A stretch of 41,732 nt of DNA from a virus, in IMG/VR virus record IMGVR_UViG_3300022841_000028, positions 1 to 41,732 of that record; one strand, written 5' to 3'. Positions 31,491 through 38,158 of this stretch are shown in pieces. The notes beneath the pieces are model-generated. The model had not been told where the DNA came from and searched no databases. It was given only the letters and a program-made list of their open reading frames with translations. The position numbers were made by a program, and so were the translations under genes. Each line of letters opens with the position of its first letter. The first letter of the stretch is position 1.

Positions 31491-31688
31491 TTAGTAACTG
31501 TTAACCTCTACTTCATAACCCAGGTGTTGTAGTATCATCTCAACTATTGTACCTGTATCCTCATTATCTAATGGCATCTCTACTCCATTGACTGTTGTCG
31601 TTGTACCGTAGGTTAGACAGCATCCATCTCCGCAAGAATGAGACCATTGCTCAATTTCAATCTTTAACTTTTCTTTTTTCTTTATCAT
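31491..31688 (-). CDS. Small Cys-containing protein
   Basis: 65 residues: a basic start (MIKKKEKLKIEIEQWSHSCG), then GDGCCLTYGTTTTVNGVEMP and an acidic end (DTGTIVEMILQHLGYEVEV). Three cysteines close together could bind metal. Separated by 13 nt from the exported-repeat gene. Family not recognised. Confidence 0.65.
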   Translation of the reverse strand: MIKKKEKLKIEIEQWSHSCGDGCCLTYGTTTTVNGVEMPLDNEDTGTIVEMILQHLGYEVEVNSY

Positions 31689-31739
31689 ATCTTTTATTAC
31701 GTATTACAGATTGCAATACTTCTCCCCACTGTTACTTAT

Positions 31740-32033
31740 TTACCCCTCTATTAAGAAACCGTTCTCATCATTATCATACTCGCAACAAGGCCATTCTCTT
31801 CCTAAAGCATCTAAGGGAGTCCATTCTAGATTTTTTTCAATCCATTTCCAGTCTTCACCTTCAATACCATCCTCTTCAGTAGGAAGCTTCTCCCAATCGT
31901 TAACTATGTAATGGTTATTGCAATCACATCCTCTACTTACACAATTGTCACAATTAAAAGGATTTCTCCTCCTACTAGAAGGCATGTATAACCAAGTGGC
32001 TATTTCACCACAATTACAAAGTTTTTTATTCAT
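31740..32033 (-). CDS. Cys-rich, probably zinc-binding protein
   Basis: 97 residues. Cysteines at 6, 8, 28, 31, 36 and 38 (KLCNCGE; NCDNCVSRGCDCNN) suggest one or two zinc sites; a further CC pair occurs near 87. The rest has WEKLPTEEDGIEGEDWKWIE. Overlaps the preceding gene by 4 nt. Role unknown. Confidence 0.65.
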   Translation of the reverse strand: MNKKLCNCGEIATWLYMPSSRRRNPFNCDNCVSRGCDCNNHYIVNDWEKLPTEEDGIEGEDWKWIEKNLEWTPLDALGREWPCCEYDNDENGFLIEG

Positions 32034-32413
32034 CTTATAAGTATAGCTAAAACTGCAACTAAAGAAGCTGTGAGCACTCCTAACCTACTACGCGTTATTA
32101 CAATATCTTTTCTGGCATTATCTGCAGCTAAGGTTGCATTGTTTTGTTGAAGTTCAAACTCCACTTCTCTAAGTGTGTTAATATCTTTCTTAGAACTGTC
32201 TATTATTTGATATAGACTTTCTTCTTTCTCAGCGTTTACGTAGCTCTGTTCCATTAAACTATCTTTCTGTATTAGTTCTACATATATCCTATCCATTTGA
32301 GATAACGAAATAGATAGTGATGTATCACCAGCACTATCTATTAATACGGTCTGAGAATAGCTGTATGCGTTTATTAGTAGGAGCAGTGCGGTAATTAAAT
32401 ACTTTCTTTTCAT
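32030..32413 (-). CDS. Exported protein with C-terminal membrane helix, spanin-like partner
   Basis: 127 residues. A signal peptide (MKRKYLITALLLLINAYSYS) with no lipobox cysteine is followed by a coiled-coil periplasmic part (LREVEFELQQNNATLAADNA) and a C-terminal helix (LGVLTASLVAVLAILIR). The first 80 nt overlap the 3' end of the 91-residue membrane gene in another frame, as spanin genes often do. It could bridge inner membrane and periplasm; the missing lipobox argues against a classic outer-membrane spanin. Confidence 0.6.
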   Translation of the reverse strand: MKRKYLITALLLLINAYSYSQTVLIDSAGDTSLSISLSQMDRIYVELIQKDSLMEQSYVNAEKEESLYQIIDSSKKDINTLREVEFELQQNNATLAADNARKDIVITRSRLGVLTASLVAVLAILIR

Positions 32414-32609
32414 AATACTTTTTTATGGTGTCTGTTTTTATTTTTAACTCTTCTATAGCCTCAACAATACTGTCTGTATTGGTTAACTCTACTGGGGTTT
32501 TAACTGCAATAGGTTCCGGGTTAGGTTCGTATATGTACTTACCTAATAAGAATGTTCCTGTCATAAGTACCAGTACTAGCCCTATTAGCAGTATTTGTTT
32601 TACGTTCAT
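32334..32609 (-). CDS. N-terminally anchored membrane protein, inner-spanin-like
   Basis: 91 residues: a membrane helix at about 5-23 (ILLIGLVLVLMTGTFLLG), then a Pro-rich linker (YEPNPEPIAVKTPVE) and a charged helical stretch (VEAIEELKIKTDTIKKYYEK). This matches i-spanin topology. Overlaps the exported 127-residue gene by 80 nt at its 3' end and the 78-residue gene by 4 nt at its start. Confidence 0.6.
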   Translation of the reverse strand: MNVKQILLIGLVLVLMTGTFLLGKYIYEPNPEPIAVKTPVELTNTDSIVEAIEELKIKTDTIKKYYEKKVFNYRTAPTNKRIQLFSDRINR

Positions 32610-32842
32610 CTTGATATTTTATCTACGATAATACCGTTTTCTTGAAGTATGCCATATATCCGTTCAAAGACTATGTCTATAGGGTCCTTATCGTTACTAT
32701 CTACATCCCACTCTACTTTTTTCCTAAGGTTATTTGAGATTTCCCATAAAGCCATCGCCATATTCTCCGCGTTGACACATTGGTAATGTTTTAATTCGTC
32801 TTCCATATTGGATAAATCGAACTCTAATTTTGCTATTGCCAT
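32606..32842 (-). CDS. Small conserved phage protein (ALWEISNNLRKK type)
   Basis: 78 residues: AKLEFDLSNMEDELKHYQCV, then MALWEISNNLRKKVEWDVDS and IVFERIYGILQENGI. A similar layout occurs in a widespread family of small phage proteins of unknown function. Coupled to the i-spanin-like gene by ATGA. Confidence 0.7.
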   Translation of the reverse strand: MAIAKLEFDLSNMEDELKHYQCVNAENMAMALWEISNNLRKKVEWDVDSNDKDPIDIVFERIYGILQENGIIVDKISR

Positions 32843-32864
32843 GTTTGTTTTGTTTTAACTATAA

Positions 32865-33035
32865 TTATAAACCTTCTTGTAATAAGTTATCTAAACTTGT
32901 TGGTTCAAATGTGTTTGAGTCTTTTAGTATATGGAAGAAAGGGCATTTAAATACTGATGTGAGTGAATGCCAATGTAGTAATAGGAGTAAGCTAGCAGTC
33001 TTGTTACTTGTAATTATAAAGTGTCCTATTTTCAT
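32865..33035 (-). CDS. Small hydrophobic protein, 56 residues
   Basis: MKIGHFIITSNKTASLLLLL, then HWHSLTSVFKCPFFHILKDS and an acidic end. One moderately hydrophobic segment. Its ATG overlaps the stop of the metallophosphoesterase gene (ATGA), which supports translation. His and Cys residues could bind metal; no family recognised. Confidence 0.6.
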   Translation of the reverse strand: MKIGHFIITSNKTASLLLLLHWHSLTSVFKCPFFHILKDSNTFEPTSLDNLLQEGL

Positions 33036-33745
33036 GATTGTTTCGCTATTTCTACTATATTTCCATTATTGCTAAGCGCTCCCATTTGACCGTCGCATAC
33101 TACTGACCCGTTTGAGAATATAGTTTTCAGTTTAGGTAGTTTCCTTGTACCGGCATTTAATATACCTCTACAGTTATGTATATGACCAAATAGCATTAAT
33201 GACGGTTTAACTTTTAAAACTCTATTTAATAAACCGTTACACCCGCAGGTCTCTAGGTTATGATCTCGGTCGTAGGATAGGTCAAGTATTCCTTTCGGAG
33301 GACCGTGTGTAATGATAATATCGACATCATCATCTATCAAAGTCTTCCATATACCTGGTAGTTTTGCTCTGGATTTATTAAATGCCCAGCCGTTACCGAA
33401 GGAGGGAGTATATGGAGAGCCGAATATTTTAATACCTTCAATAGTTACATGAGTATTTTCTAAGTAGTAAATACATTCATTGTCGAAATCACCTTTAGTA
33501 ACTAATCCTTTCTCTATAGAGGTATCATGGTTTCCGGCTATAAATATTTTATATTCAATAGGTAAAGCAGAAAACCAATCTATGAAGTTTCTTACTTCCG
33601 GTTCATTGTTGTACGGGTTACTTGGGTTAGAACAATCTCCACTAAAGATAACCATATCAACACCTTCCGGCACTTTTAACAAATTATGGTTTGAATGGGA
33701 GTCTGATATATGCCATATTACCATGTTATCTTTTGTATGTATCAT
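33032..33745 (-). CDS. Calcineurin-like metallophosphoesterase
   Basis: 237 residues. All family motifs are visible: D15-x-H17 (HISDSHS), G36-D37 (FSGDCSN), G71-N-H-D74 (AGNHDT), a histidine in IIITHGPPKG, and GHIH (LFGHIHN). These bind two metal ions and hydrolyse phosphodiesters or phosphomonoesters. The substrate is not evident; RNA-cap, nucleotide or DNA processing are all known for phage relatives. Probably transcribed with the upstream 145-residue gene. Confidence 0.9.
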   Translation of the reverse strand: MIHTKDNMVIWHISDSHSNHNLLKVPEGVDMVIFSGDCSNPSNPYNNEPEVRNFIDWFSALPIEYKIFIAGNHDTSIEKGLVTKGDFDNECIYYLENTHVTIEGIKIFGSPYTPSFGNGWAFNKSRAKLPGIWKTLIDDDVDIIITHGPPKGILDLSYDRDHNLETCGCNGLLNRVLKVKPSLMLFGHIHNCRGILNAGTRKLPKLKTIFSNGSVVCDGQMGALSNNGNIVEIAKQS

Positions 33746-33774
33746 TTTTTCTGTTACTATTCTTAAATGTAAGG

Positions 33775-34212
33775 TTATTTATCCAACTCTACCTCTATTG
33801 GTTCTAGTTTTTTAGAACATAAATGTATATGTGAGTTAACAGATACATTACTTCGTTCATTATTAGATTTCCAGAATTCATGTCGTATAGTCTGGAGTAT
33901 ATCAAATGCTTCCCTGCAAGATTCATCAACTTTCTTATTATGAATCCCCCAACTGCCGTTTCTTGGTTGGTGTGGTTCATTCATTAACATATTACGCGGG
34001 TGTACTAGTAGTGAATCAACAGCATCTCTAGTTCTATGGTAATGGTTGTAGCCAGTGTTACCTGTTTCATCTACGAGTTCTTGAGTCAAGTGTTTTTCAA
34101 ATGTAGGATGTTCCTTTATAACATTAAATTGACCGATACCAATCCTAGTGTATAAATCTAATGCTGCTTGAATTAACTGTAGCTGTTTATTATTTACTTT
34201 TAGTGTTGCCAT
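33775..34212 (-). CDS. Conserved phage protein, 145 residues
   Basis: QLQLIQAALDLYTRIGIGQF near the start and RNGSWGIHNKKVDESCREAF then DILQTIRHEFWKSNNERSNV in the middle. I recall this pattern from many lytic phages, where its function is unknown. All-helical, soluble. Followed by the metallophosphoesterase and preceded 2 nt by the 87-residue gene. Confidence 0.75.
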   Translation of the reverse strand: MATLKVNNKQLQLIQAALDLYTRIGIGQFNVIKEHPTFEKHLTQELVDETGNTGYNHYHRTRDAVDSLLVHPRNMLMNEPHQPRNGSWGIHNKKVDESCREAFDILQTIRHEFWKSNNERSNVSVNSHIHLCSKKLEPIEVELDK

Positions 34213-34214
34213 GT

Positions 34215-34478
34215 TTACGAATGCTTTTCAATTAGTTTATTTATTTGATCTACGTCTTGCCACCCTTCAGGTTCTCCTATTAAACCATCCTCGTTAAAGA
34301 AGGCCACTTCAAACGAAGTAAAGTCATCAGTTGAATACCCAGGTGCTTTTGGTGAGCAGTACATACTAGGTCCAGCAACTATTGATACTTCAATACCGTT
34401 TTCCAAATTCAACATTCCTTGAATAGCATTTGGTACTACAGAATGACTTTTCCACTTTACATCTTTAAACTGTTTCAT
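34215..34478 (-). CDS. Small conserved phage protein, 87 residues
   Basis: MKQFKDVKWKSHSVVPNAIQ, then IEVSIVAGPSMYCSPKAPGY and FTSFEVAFFNEDGLIGEPEG. Soluble alpha-beta; similar small proteins occur in other phages (from memory). First gene behind the 34495-34516 promoter. Confidence 0.7.
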   Translation of the reverse strand: MKQFKDVKWKSHSVVPNAIQGMLNLENGIEVSIVAGPSMYCSPKAPGYSTDDFTSFEVAFFNEDGLIGEPEGWQDVDQINKLIEKHS

Positions 34479-34494
34479 AACTTATTATCTTTTT

Positions 34495-34516
34495 TTATTA
34501 TACTTAAATATACGAA
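34495..34516 (-). promoter_or_regulatory. Bacteroidota-type promoter
   Basis: Minus strand TTCGTATATTTAAG then TATAATAA. It stands before the operon 34478 to 33032 and beyond. The -33 region is weak. Confidence 0.7.
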
Positions 34517-34563
34517 GAATATCTTAAAGTAACTACTACTTTATATATTTTTTAAAAGCAGAG

Positions 34564-34836
34564 TTATACTTCTCTTGCCCCTATTAAATAAGATGTAGCA
34601 TCTAAATAAGCACGTAATTTTATTAAGTCCTCTTTTTTAAATATAGTACTATCCCAGTCGCCAAATCTGCTCTTATAACCAAAGGCATATTTTAATCCAT
34701 ACCATAGTCTTTTAAAAAAGTTTCTGTGAGTTGTTAAATGTGGCTCACAATACAAGTCCCCATCTTCTTCATCATACCAAAAAATTACTTGGTGTTCGAG
34801 TGAGTGGCATTCGCATACCATTATTTGTCGTTCCAT
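34564..34836 (-). CDS. Unknown early protein, 90 residues
   Basis: CECHSLEHQVIFWYDEEDGD, then LTTHRNFFKRLWYGLKYAFG. The Cys/His cluster at the N-terminus could bind zinc; the hydrophobic-basic middle may touch membrane. Monocistronic, from the promoter at 34924-34946. I recall similar short phage proteins (LYCEPHL...RLWYGLKYAFGYKS pattern) of unknown role. Confidence 0.7.
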   Translation of the reverse strand: MERQIMVCECHSLEHQVIFWYDEEDGDLYCEPHLTTHRNFFKRLWYGLKYAFGYKSRFGDWDSTIFKKEDLIKLRAYLDATSYLIGAREV

Positions 34837-34923
34837 AATTTAAATTTAAATTTCAGCTTTAAAATATTCTATAATCTCTTCTATTTCTCTCATAACCTAC
34901 TTATGCTATCATTTTTTATTTCT

Positions 34924-34946
34924 TATTACGTCCGGAATATACAAAC
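34924..34946 (-). promoter_or_regulatory. Promoter variant with upstream element
   Basis: Minus strand TTTGTATATTCCGG then ACGTAATAAG, a diverged copy of the phage promoter. AATAAACACGATTT lies upstream at about 34966-34980, as at 29562-29584. It serves the 90-residue gene. Confidence 0.5.
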
Positions 34947-34967
34947 TAGATTTGACATAGCCTAATG

Positions 34968-35002
34968 AAATCGTGTTTATTTTCTATAGTTCTAATTTAA
35001 TT
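34968..35002. repeat. 35-nt dispersed repeat, copy 1
   Basis: Same as 36980-37014 except for one base. On the minus strand it contains the last codons (KLEL, TAG) of the tetrapeptide-repeat gene plus AATAAACACGATTT. The other copy has the same gene end without a gene. Confidence 0.75.
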
Positions 35003-35199
35003 GGTACGTCTACTGAATTACTTACTGAATTACTTACTAAATTATGTACTGATTTATATACTGAATTCTGTACTGAATTCCATACTGAATTACGTAATGA
35101 ATTACTTACTAAATTACGTACTGAATTACTTACTGATTTATATACTGAATTCTGTACTGAATTCCATACTGAATTACGTAATGAATTACCTAATATCAT
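34984..35199 (-). CDS. Tetrapeptide-repeat (S-V-x-N) protein 1
   Basis: 71 residues: MILG, then about 15 tetrapeptides of type N-S-V-x, where the fourth position varies (R, W, Q, Y, S, R, S, R, W, Q, Y, H, S, S, D), then VPIKLEL. At DNA level the unit is AATTCAGTA plus one changing codon, and the segment R-W-Q-Y is repeated about 40 residues later. Such SVxD/SVxN runs occur, as I recall, within DUF6745 proteins; the DUF6745-like gene lies 560 nt upstream. Start and leader are copied in repeat protein 2. Confidence 0.6.
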   Translation of the reverse strand: MILGNSLRNSVWNSVQNSVYKSVSNSVRNLVSNSLRNSVWNSVQNSVYKSVHNLVSNSVSNSVDVPIKLEL

Positions 35200-35399
35200 A
35201 TTTCTATATTTGTTACTTTATGTACTGAATTACGTACTGAATTATGTACTGAATTACTTACTGAATTACTTACTAAATAACTTACTGAATTACTTACTGA
35301 ATTACTTACTAAATAACTTACTGAATTACTTACTGAATTACGTATTGAATTCCATACTGAATTATGTACTAAATTATGTACTGATTTACCTAATATCAT
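35196..35399 (-). CDS. Tetrapeptide-repeat (S-V-x-N) protein 2
   Basis: 67 residues: MILG, then tetrapeptides N-S-V-x with x in the order H, H, W, R, S (eight times), H, R, H, then KVTNIEI. Some units have YLV or NLV in place of NSV. It overlaps protein 1 by 4 nt (ATGA). The start and its leader (ATATAGAAATATGATATTAG on the minus strand) are shared with protein 1, so the pair arose by tandem duplication. Confidence 0.6.
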   Translation of the reverse strand: MILGKSVHNLVHNSVWNSIRNSVSNSVSYLVSNSVSNSVSYLVSNSVSNSVHNSVRNSVHKVTNIEI

Positions 35400-35464
35400 A
35401 TTTCTATATTTACCTGTTTAAAAAGTATGGGAGAATATTATTATTCCCCCCATATTAATTTTAA

Positions 35465-35701
35465 CTAATCGGCTGACTTTTCGTAAACTGCTGTCAAAGG
35501 ATTGTAGACAACTTGAGTTGTAATTAGACAACTTTTACCTTGTTCTAAAGTTGTGTGGTTTTCTGTTGTTAATATAGATTTACCATCTACCAAGAAGGTT
35601 TCGTTTATCATATCAATGTTTACCACTCTCTTTGCATCTTTAATAAAATGCCCACTTGTACTGCTTGGTGCAACGTTTACACCTACTTTTAAATTTTCCA
35701 T
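35465..35701 (-). CDS. Unknown protein, 78 residues
   Basis: MENLKVGVNVAPSSTSGHFI, then KDAKRVVNIDMINETFLVDG and VVYNPLTAVYEKSAD. Beta-type, soluble. It lies between the DUF6745-like gene and the tetrapeptide-repeat genes, probably in one transcript. Family not recognised. Confidence 0.65.
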   Translation of the reverse strand: MENLKVGVNVAPSSTSGHFIKDAKRVVNIDMINETFLVDGKSILTTENHTTLEQGKSCLITTQVVYNPLTAVYEKSAD

Positions 35702-35760
35702 TTGTTACTGTGTTAATTATTTGTTATTTATTTGTTAAGTTATATATTAATAATGCTATC

Positions 35761-36912
35761 TTAAAATTCGTATGTCATTAATTTAAAATAGGTATCTCCA
35801 GGTAGGTCTGAGTATGATTGAAGTTCCTCAGTACTAAATCCTTCGTTTTCTAATTTTTTAGTAGTAGTATCATCAAATAAGGTAGAGAATTTCTCACCTT
35901 GTCTACTAATACTAACAATATTATTCTTTAAAACTGTTGGTATTCTATATAAACTTGCAATAGCGTCTTTAGCTGATGTATGTTTTGGTTCAACACCTAA
36001 GAAGAACATTCTGTCAGTAGAGGGACAATAGCACCTTACATAAGCTATCGATATGTCATTTACCTTACCTTTAAATAATGTATATACGCCTATTTTCTGA
36101 GAACGAGTTGTACCCTTCAAATACTTTTTGCTGGTGTCGTTTATAAAGGAATCAACTTCTTTTAAGTTGTCTCTCATAAAGTCGAACACACCTTCCGTTC
36201 CACTTCTTCTCTCAATATAACGCAATACAGTTGATTTTACCTCTTCATTTTCTTCTTGGATAAAATCCTCAAAGGTGTATTTACGGTTCTTTAATTTTAA
36301 GAATAATTCTTCTGCTATATTAACGCCATCTACAAAATAATAACCAGTACCATCTTGGAATTTAATAGCATAGTCAGACATATTATGAGGCATGTCATTC
36401 TCGGATGTAATATATTCAGGTGGTTGAACTGCAAAAACTACGTTTTCAAATTCAAAGGTTTCAAATACATTTGATTCGGTTAACTTTTGGTATCTATTAA
36501 ATGATACATCGTTTAAAACACCTATTTGTGTGAAGTAATCATAAAATGATACCCATCCAAAATTAGACCACCCTACATAGGATGATTTTAAATGCTGGTT
36601 TTCTTTCATGCTAGAAACAAAATCAGTATCTAACGTTTTATCCATATACTTACCGTACATTTTTGGATAATCCGTAATCTCCATTTTAAAATCTTTAACC
36701 ATTGTAATTTTAATTATAGCTTCAATTAATGAATCACAGTATTCAAAATGAGGTTTAGTAAGTTTTAAAAACTCACTATAAATCCACTCCATACCTTCTT
36801 CAAACTTAACCTTGTCGATACCCTTACCACACTCTTTAAATGCCCGGTTAATACACCTGTCTCTTACAACTTTTTGTAAATCTTCTTCTTGTTTTGTTAA
36901 TGTCTGTTTCAT
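35761..36912 (-). CDS. DUF6745-like protein
   Basis: 383 residues. GWVSFYDYFTQIGVL near residue 120, then FENVVFAVQPPEYI, DYAIKFQDGTGYYFVDGVNI and YTFEDFIQEENEEVKSTVLR, and near the end YVRCYCPSTDRMFFLGVEP. This order matches my memory of DUF6745 proteins (FYDYF core, then the GYYF-x-GV strand, then the C-terminal cysteine region). Typical members carry SVxD tetrapeptide repeats before FYDYF; here that part is short and the repeats are in separate neighbouring genes. Function unknown. Own promoter at 36936-36957. Confidence 0.7.
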   Translation of the reverse strand: MKQTLTKQEEDLQKVVRDRCINRAFKECGKGIDKVKFEEGMEWIYSEFLKLTKPHFEYCDSLIEAIIKITMVKDFKMEITDYPKMYGKYMDKTLDTDFVSSMKENQHLKSSYVGWSNFGWVSFYDYFTQIGVLNDVSFNRYQKLTESNVFETFEFENVVFAVQPPEYITSENDMPHNMSDYAIKFQDGTGYYFVDGVNIAEELFLKLKNRKYTFEDFIQEENEEVKSTVLRYIERRSGTEGVFDFMRDNLKEVDSFINDTSKKYLKGTTRSQKIGVYTLFKGKVNDISIAYVRCYCPSTDRMFFLGVEPKHTSAKDAIASLYRIPTVLKNNIVSISRQGEKFSTLFDDTTTKKLENEGFSTEELQSYSDLPGDTYFKLMTYEF

Positions 36913-36935
36913 AACTTTTATTTCTTATTTATTTC

Positions 36936-36957
36936 TATTATACCGTGAATATACGAA
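36936..36957 (-). promoter_or_regulatory. Promoter variant with upstream element
   Basis: Minus strand TTCGTATATTCACGG then TATAATAG. AATAAATACGATTTT lies upstream at about 36979-36994. It drives the DUF6745-like gene. Confidence 0.65.
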
Positions 36958-36979
36958 CAATATCTCGGGGAACTAAGTA

Positions 36980-37014
36980 AAATCGTATTTATTTTCTATA
37001 GTTCTAATTTAATT
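36980..37014. repeat. 35-nt dispersed repeat, copy 2 (gene-end remnant)
   Basis: One mismatch to 34968-35002. On the minus strand it encodes KIKLEL and TAG, the same end as tetrapeptide-repeat protein 1, but upstream only MKD precedes it. This is probably the 3' remnant of a third repeat gene, cut off where the cassette block begins. Confidence 0.65.
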
Positions 37015-37110
37015 TTATCTTTCATCTGTTTATAAATTTTAATTATTAATATTAATTTTGTAACTCTTTAAAGGTGGTTACGACACCATATTCAACACGT
37101 TAGTGGCAAT

Positions 37111-37464
37111 TTAAACGAACTCCCAATTAACAACTTCCTCTGTATCTAAATAAATTCTTTCTTTAAACATTCGGTTAATGACAAATTGAACGCCTCCCCA
37201 ACTATTGATACTTGCTAAAAAAGATTTATATTTCTTTCCGTTTTTCAACGTGATTTCTACATCCATCCAACAAGGTGGTAATTTAGGAAAATCCTCTACT
37301 TTGTTTCCTGACTTTATCCATAAATTACATATTTTTTTATGTATAGATAAATCTTTTTTAGTAACATAATCAGCAATCGTCTCCAAAGATAAACTGCCAC
37401 TAACACTCGCTATAAGTAATGGCGGTTTAATGCTAATTTGGTGTTTTGTGCTTTCTGTTGTCAT
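37111..37464 (-). CDS. Cassette-borne protein, 117 residues
   Basis: MTTESTKHQISIKPPLLIAS, then LWIKSGNKVEDFPKLPPCWM, DVEITLKNGKKYKSFLASIN and EEVVNWEFV. Alpha-beta, soluble. The stop lies 13 nt from a GTTAGTGGC sequence resembling a cassette core. No promoter motif of its own. Family not recognised. Confidence 0.65.
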   Translation of the reverse strand: MTTESTKHQISIKPPLLIASVSGSLSLETIADYVTKKDLSIHKKICNLWIKSGNKVEDFPKLPPCWMDVEITLKNGKKYKSFLASINSWGGVQFVINRMFKERIYLDTEEVVNWEFV

Positions 37465-37525
37465 TTGTGCTTAATTTAAAGTGAGTAGTTCTAATTACGC
37501 CACTACTCATAGCGGATGCCGTTAG
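37465..37525. repeat. Short cassette boundary site with inverted repeat
   Basis: GAGTAGT and ACTACTC form a 7-bp inverted repeat with a 12-nt loop, followed by GCCGTTAGC, a core like those at 38156 and 38621. It lies between the 117- and 76-residue units. Confidence 0.4.
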
Positions 37526-37756
37526 CTACAATAAGCTAATTTCGTGTTTTACCTTATCCCAATATTCAAATTCAGCTTTCCATAACATACTTTCTTTATA
37601 TTGGAACATTGGTTTGTTAAGTAAATCTTGTGCTTCGTTAGCCAAAACCAAAGCAAGTTTTTTACACATTCCATTAACTGTGCTTGGTTGGCTATTAAAT
37701 TCTGTTTCAAACTTCATTTTTTCATAAAGTTGCTTTGCTTTTTTACTTGGTGTCAT
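37526..37756 (-). CDS. Cassette-borne helical protein, 76 residues
   Basis: KKAKQLYEKMKFETEF, CKKLALVLANEAQDLLNKPM and EFEYWDKVKHEISLL. The pattern (C-x-x-x-ALxxANE and YWxxVKxEI) recalls a family of small helical proteins seen in Bacteroidota and phages. One gene per unit; the palindrome at 37792-37882 lies just upstream. Function unknown. Confidence 0.65.
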   Translation of the reverse strand: MTPSKKAKQLYEKMKFETEFNSQPSTVNGMCKKLALVLANEAQDLLNKPMFQYKESMLWKAEFEYWDKVKHEISLL

Positions 37757-37791
37757 AATTTAATTTTTGTGCTTCTAACCTACTTACAGTA

Positions 37792-37882
37792 GTTAACAAT
37801 GTATATAGTTTATAAGCCATTTAATATTCGTTTTCAATTGTAAATTTCTGCTATGGCTTACAAAACCATATACTAAACGTTA
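37792..37882. repeat. attC-like imperfect palindrome 4
   Basis: Left arm 37792-37820 (core GTTAAC; ATGTATATAGTTTATAAGCC) pairs with right arm 37853-37882 (ATGGCTTACAAAACCATATA then CTAAACGTTA), about 22 paired positions with bulges. The outer ends are GTTAAC and AACGTTA. It is the best attC-like site in the window. Confidence 0.7.
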
Positions 37883-38156
37883 CCACAAATTTAAAAAGGA
37901 AGGCAGTCATCACAACAAGGTATATACCTTTTTGGAGGTTCGTATATTTCAAGATATTTAGTTCCACAAGGGCAAGTTACTTCGTGTGGTTTAGGTAATA
38001 ACTTTGGTGTTTTATCCTTAAAAAAACGTGTGGTAACAATGTATAAACTCCATTGCTTTATATTTCCAAAGGTGTTTTTTAATCTATTCATTTTGTTTTT
38101 ACTTTAAAGGTTATTTAATATTTATAAGGTCGCAACGTATCTTATACTTAGCGTTA
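37880..38156. repeat. 277-bp duplicated cassette, copy 2
   Basis: Partner of 24519-24795. The left end is inside the GTTACC core of palindrome 4 and the right end inside GCGTTA of site 5. DNA outside these cores is unrelated between the two loci. Confidence 0.85.
37891..38091 (-). CDS. Cassette-borne Cys-rich protein, copy 2
   Basis: 66 residues, identical to the protein at 24530-24730: C40-x-C42 and C59-C60-x-x-C63, probably a zinc ribbon. The synonymous sites are unchanged as well, so the copies separated recently. Confidence 0.7.
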   Translation of the reverse strand: MNRLKNTFGNIKQWSLYIVTTRFFKDKTPKLLPKPHEVTCPCGTKYLEIYEPPKRYIPCCDDCLPF

Positions 38157-38158
38157 GC
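38129..38158. repeat. Short cassette boundary site 5
   Basis: Same short palindrome as at 24768-24798 (CAACGTATCTTATACTTAGC then GTTAGC). The TAA stop of the 64-residue gene (38154-38156) is part of the GTTA core, as with some integron cassettes. Confidence 0.5.

Larger units (their letters stand above)
34984..35399. repeat. 12-bp tandem repeat array
   Basis: About 30 units of 12 nt, minus-strand AATTCAGTANNN, open in more than one frame on both strands. Higher-order duplications are present: a block around 35040-35110 recurs at 35110-35185, and the leader after MILG recurs at 35185-35215 and 35390-35412. There are no spacers, so it is not a CRISPR array. Confidence 0.9.

Noticed and set aside
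34984-35399. CRISPR array
   Set aside because: Units are 12 nt with no unique spacers, so this is a tandem repeat, not repeat-spacer alternation.
34973-35458. 161-residue plus-strand frame across the 12-bp repeats
   Set aside because: A 12-bp repeat without stops is open in several frames; all accepted genes are on the minus strand, and only the minus frames have duplicated leaders and an ATGA overlap.
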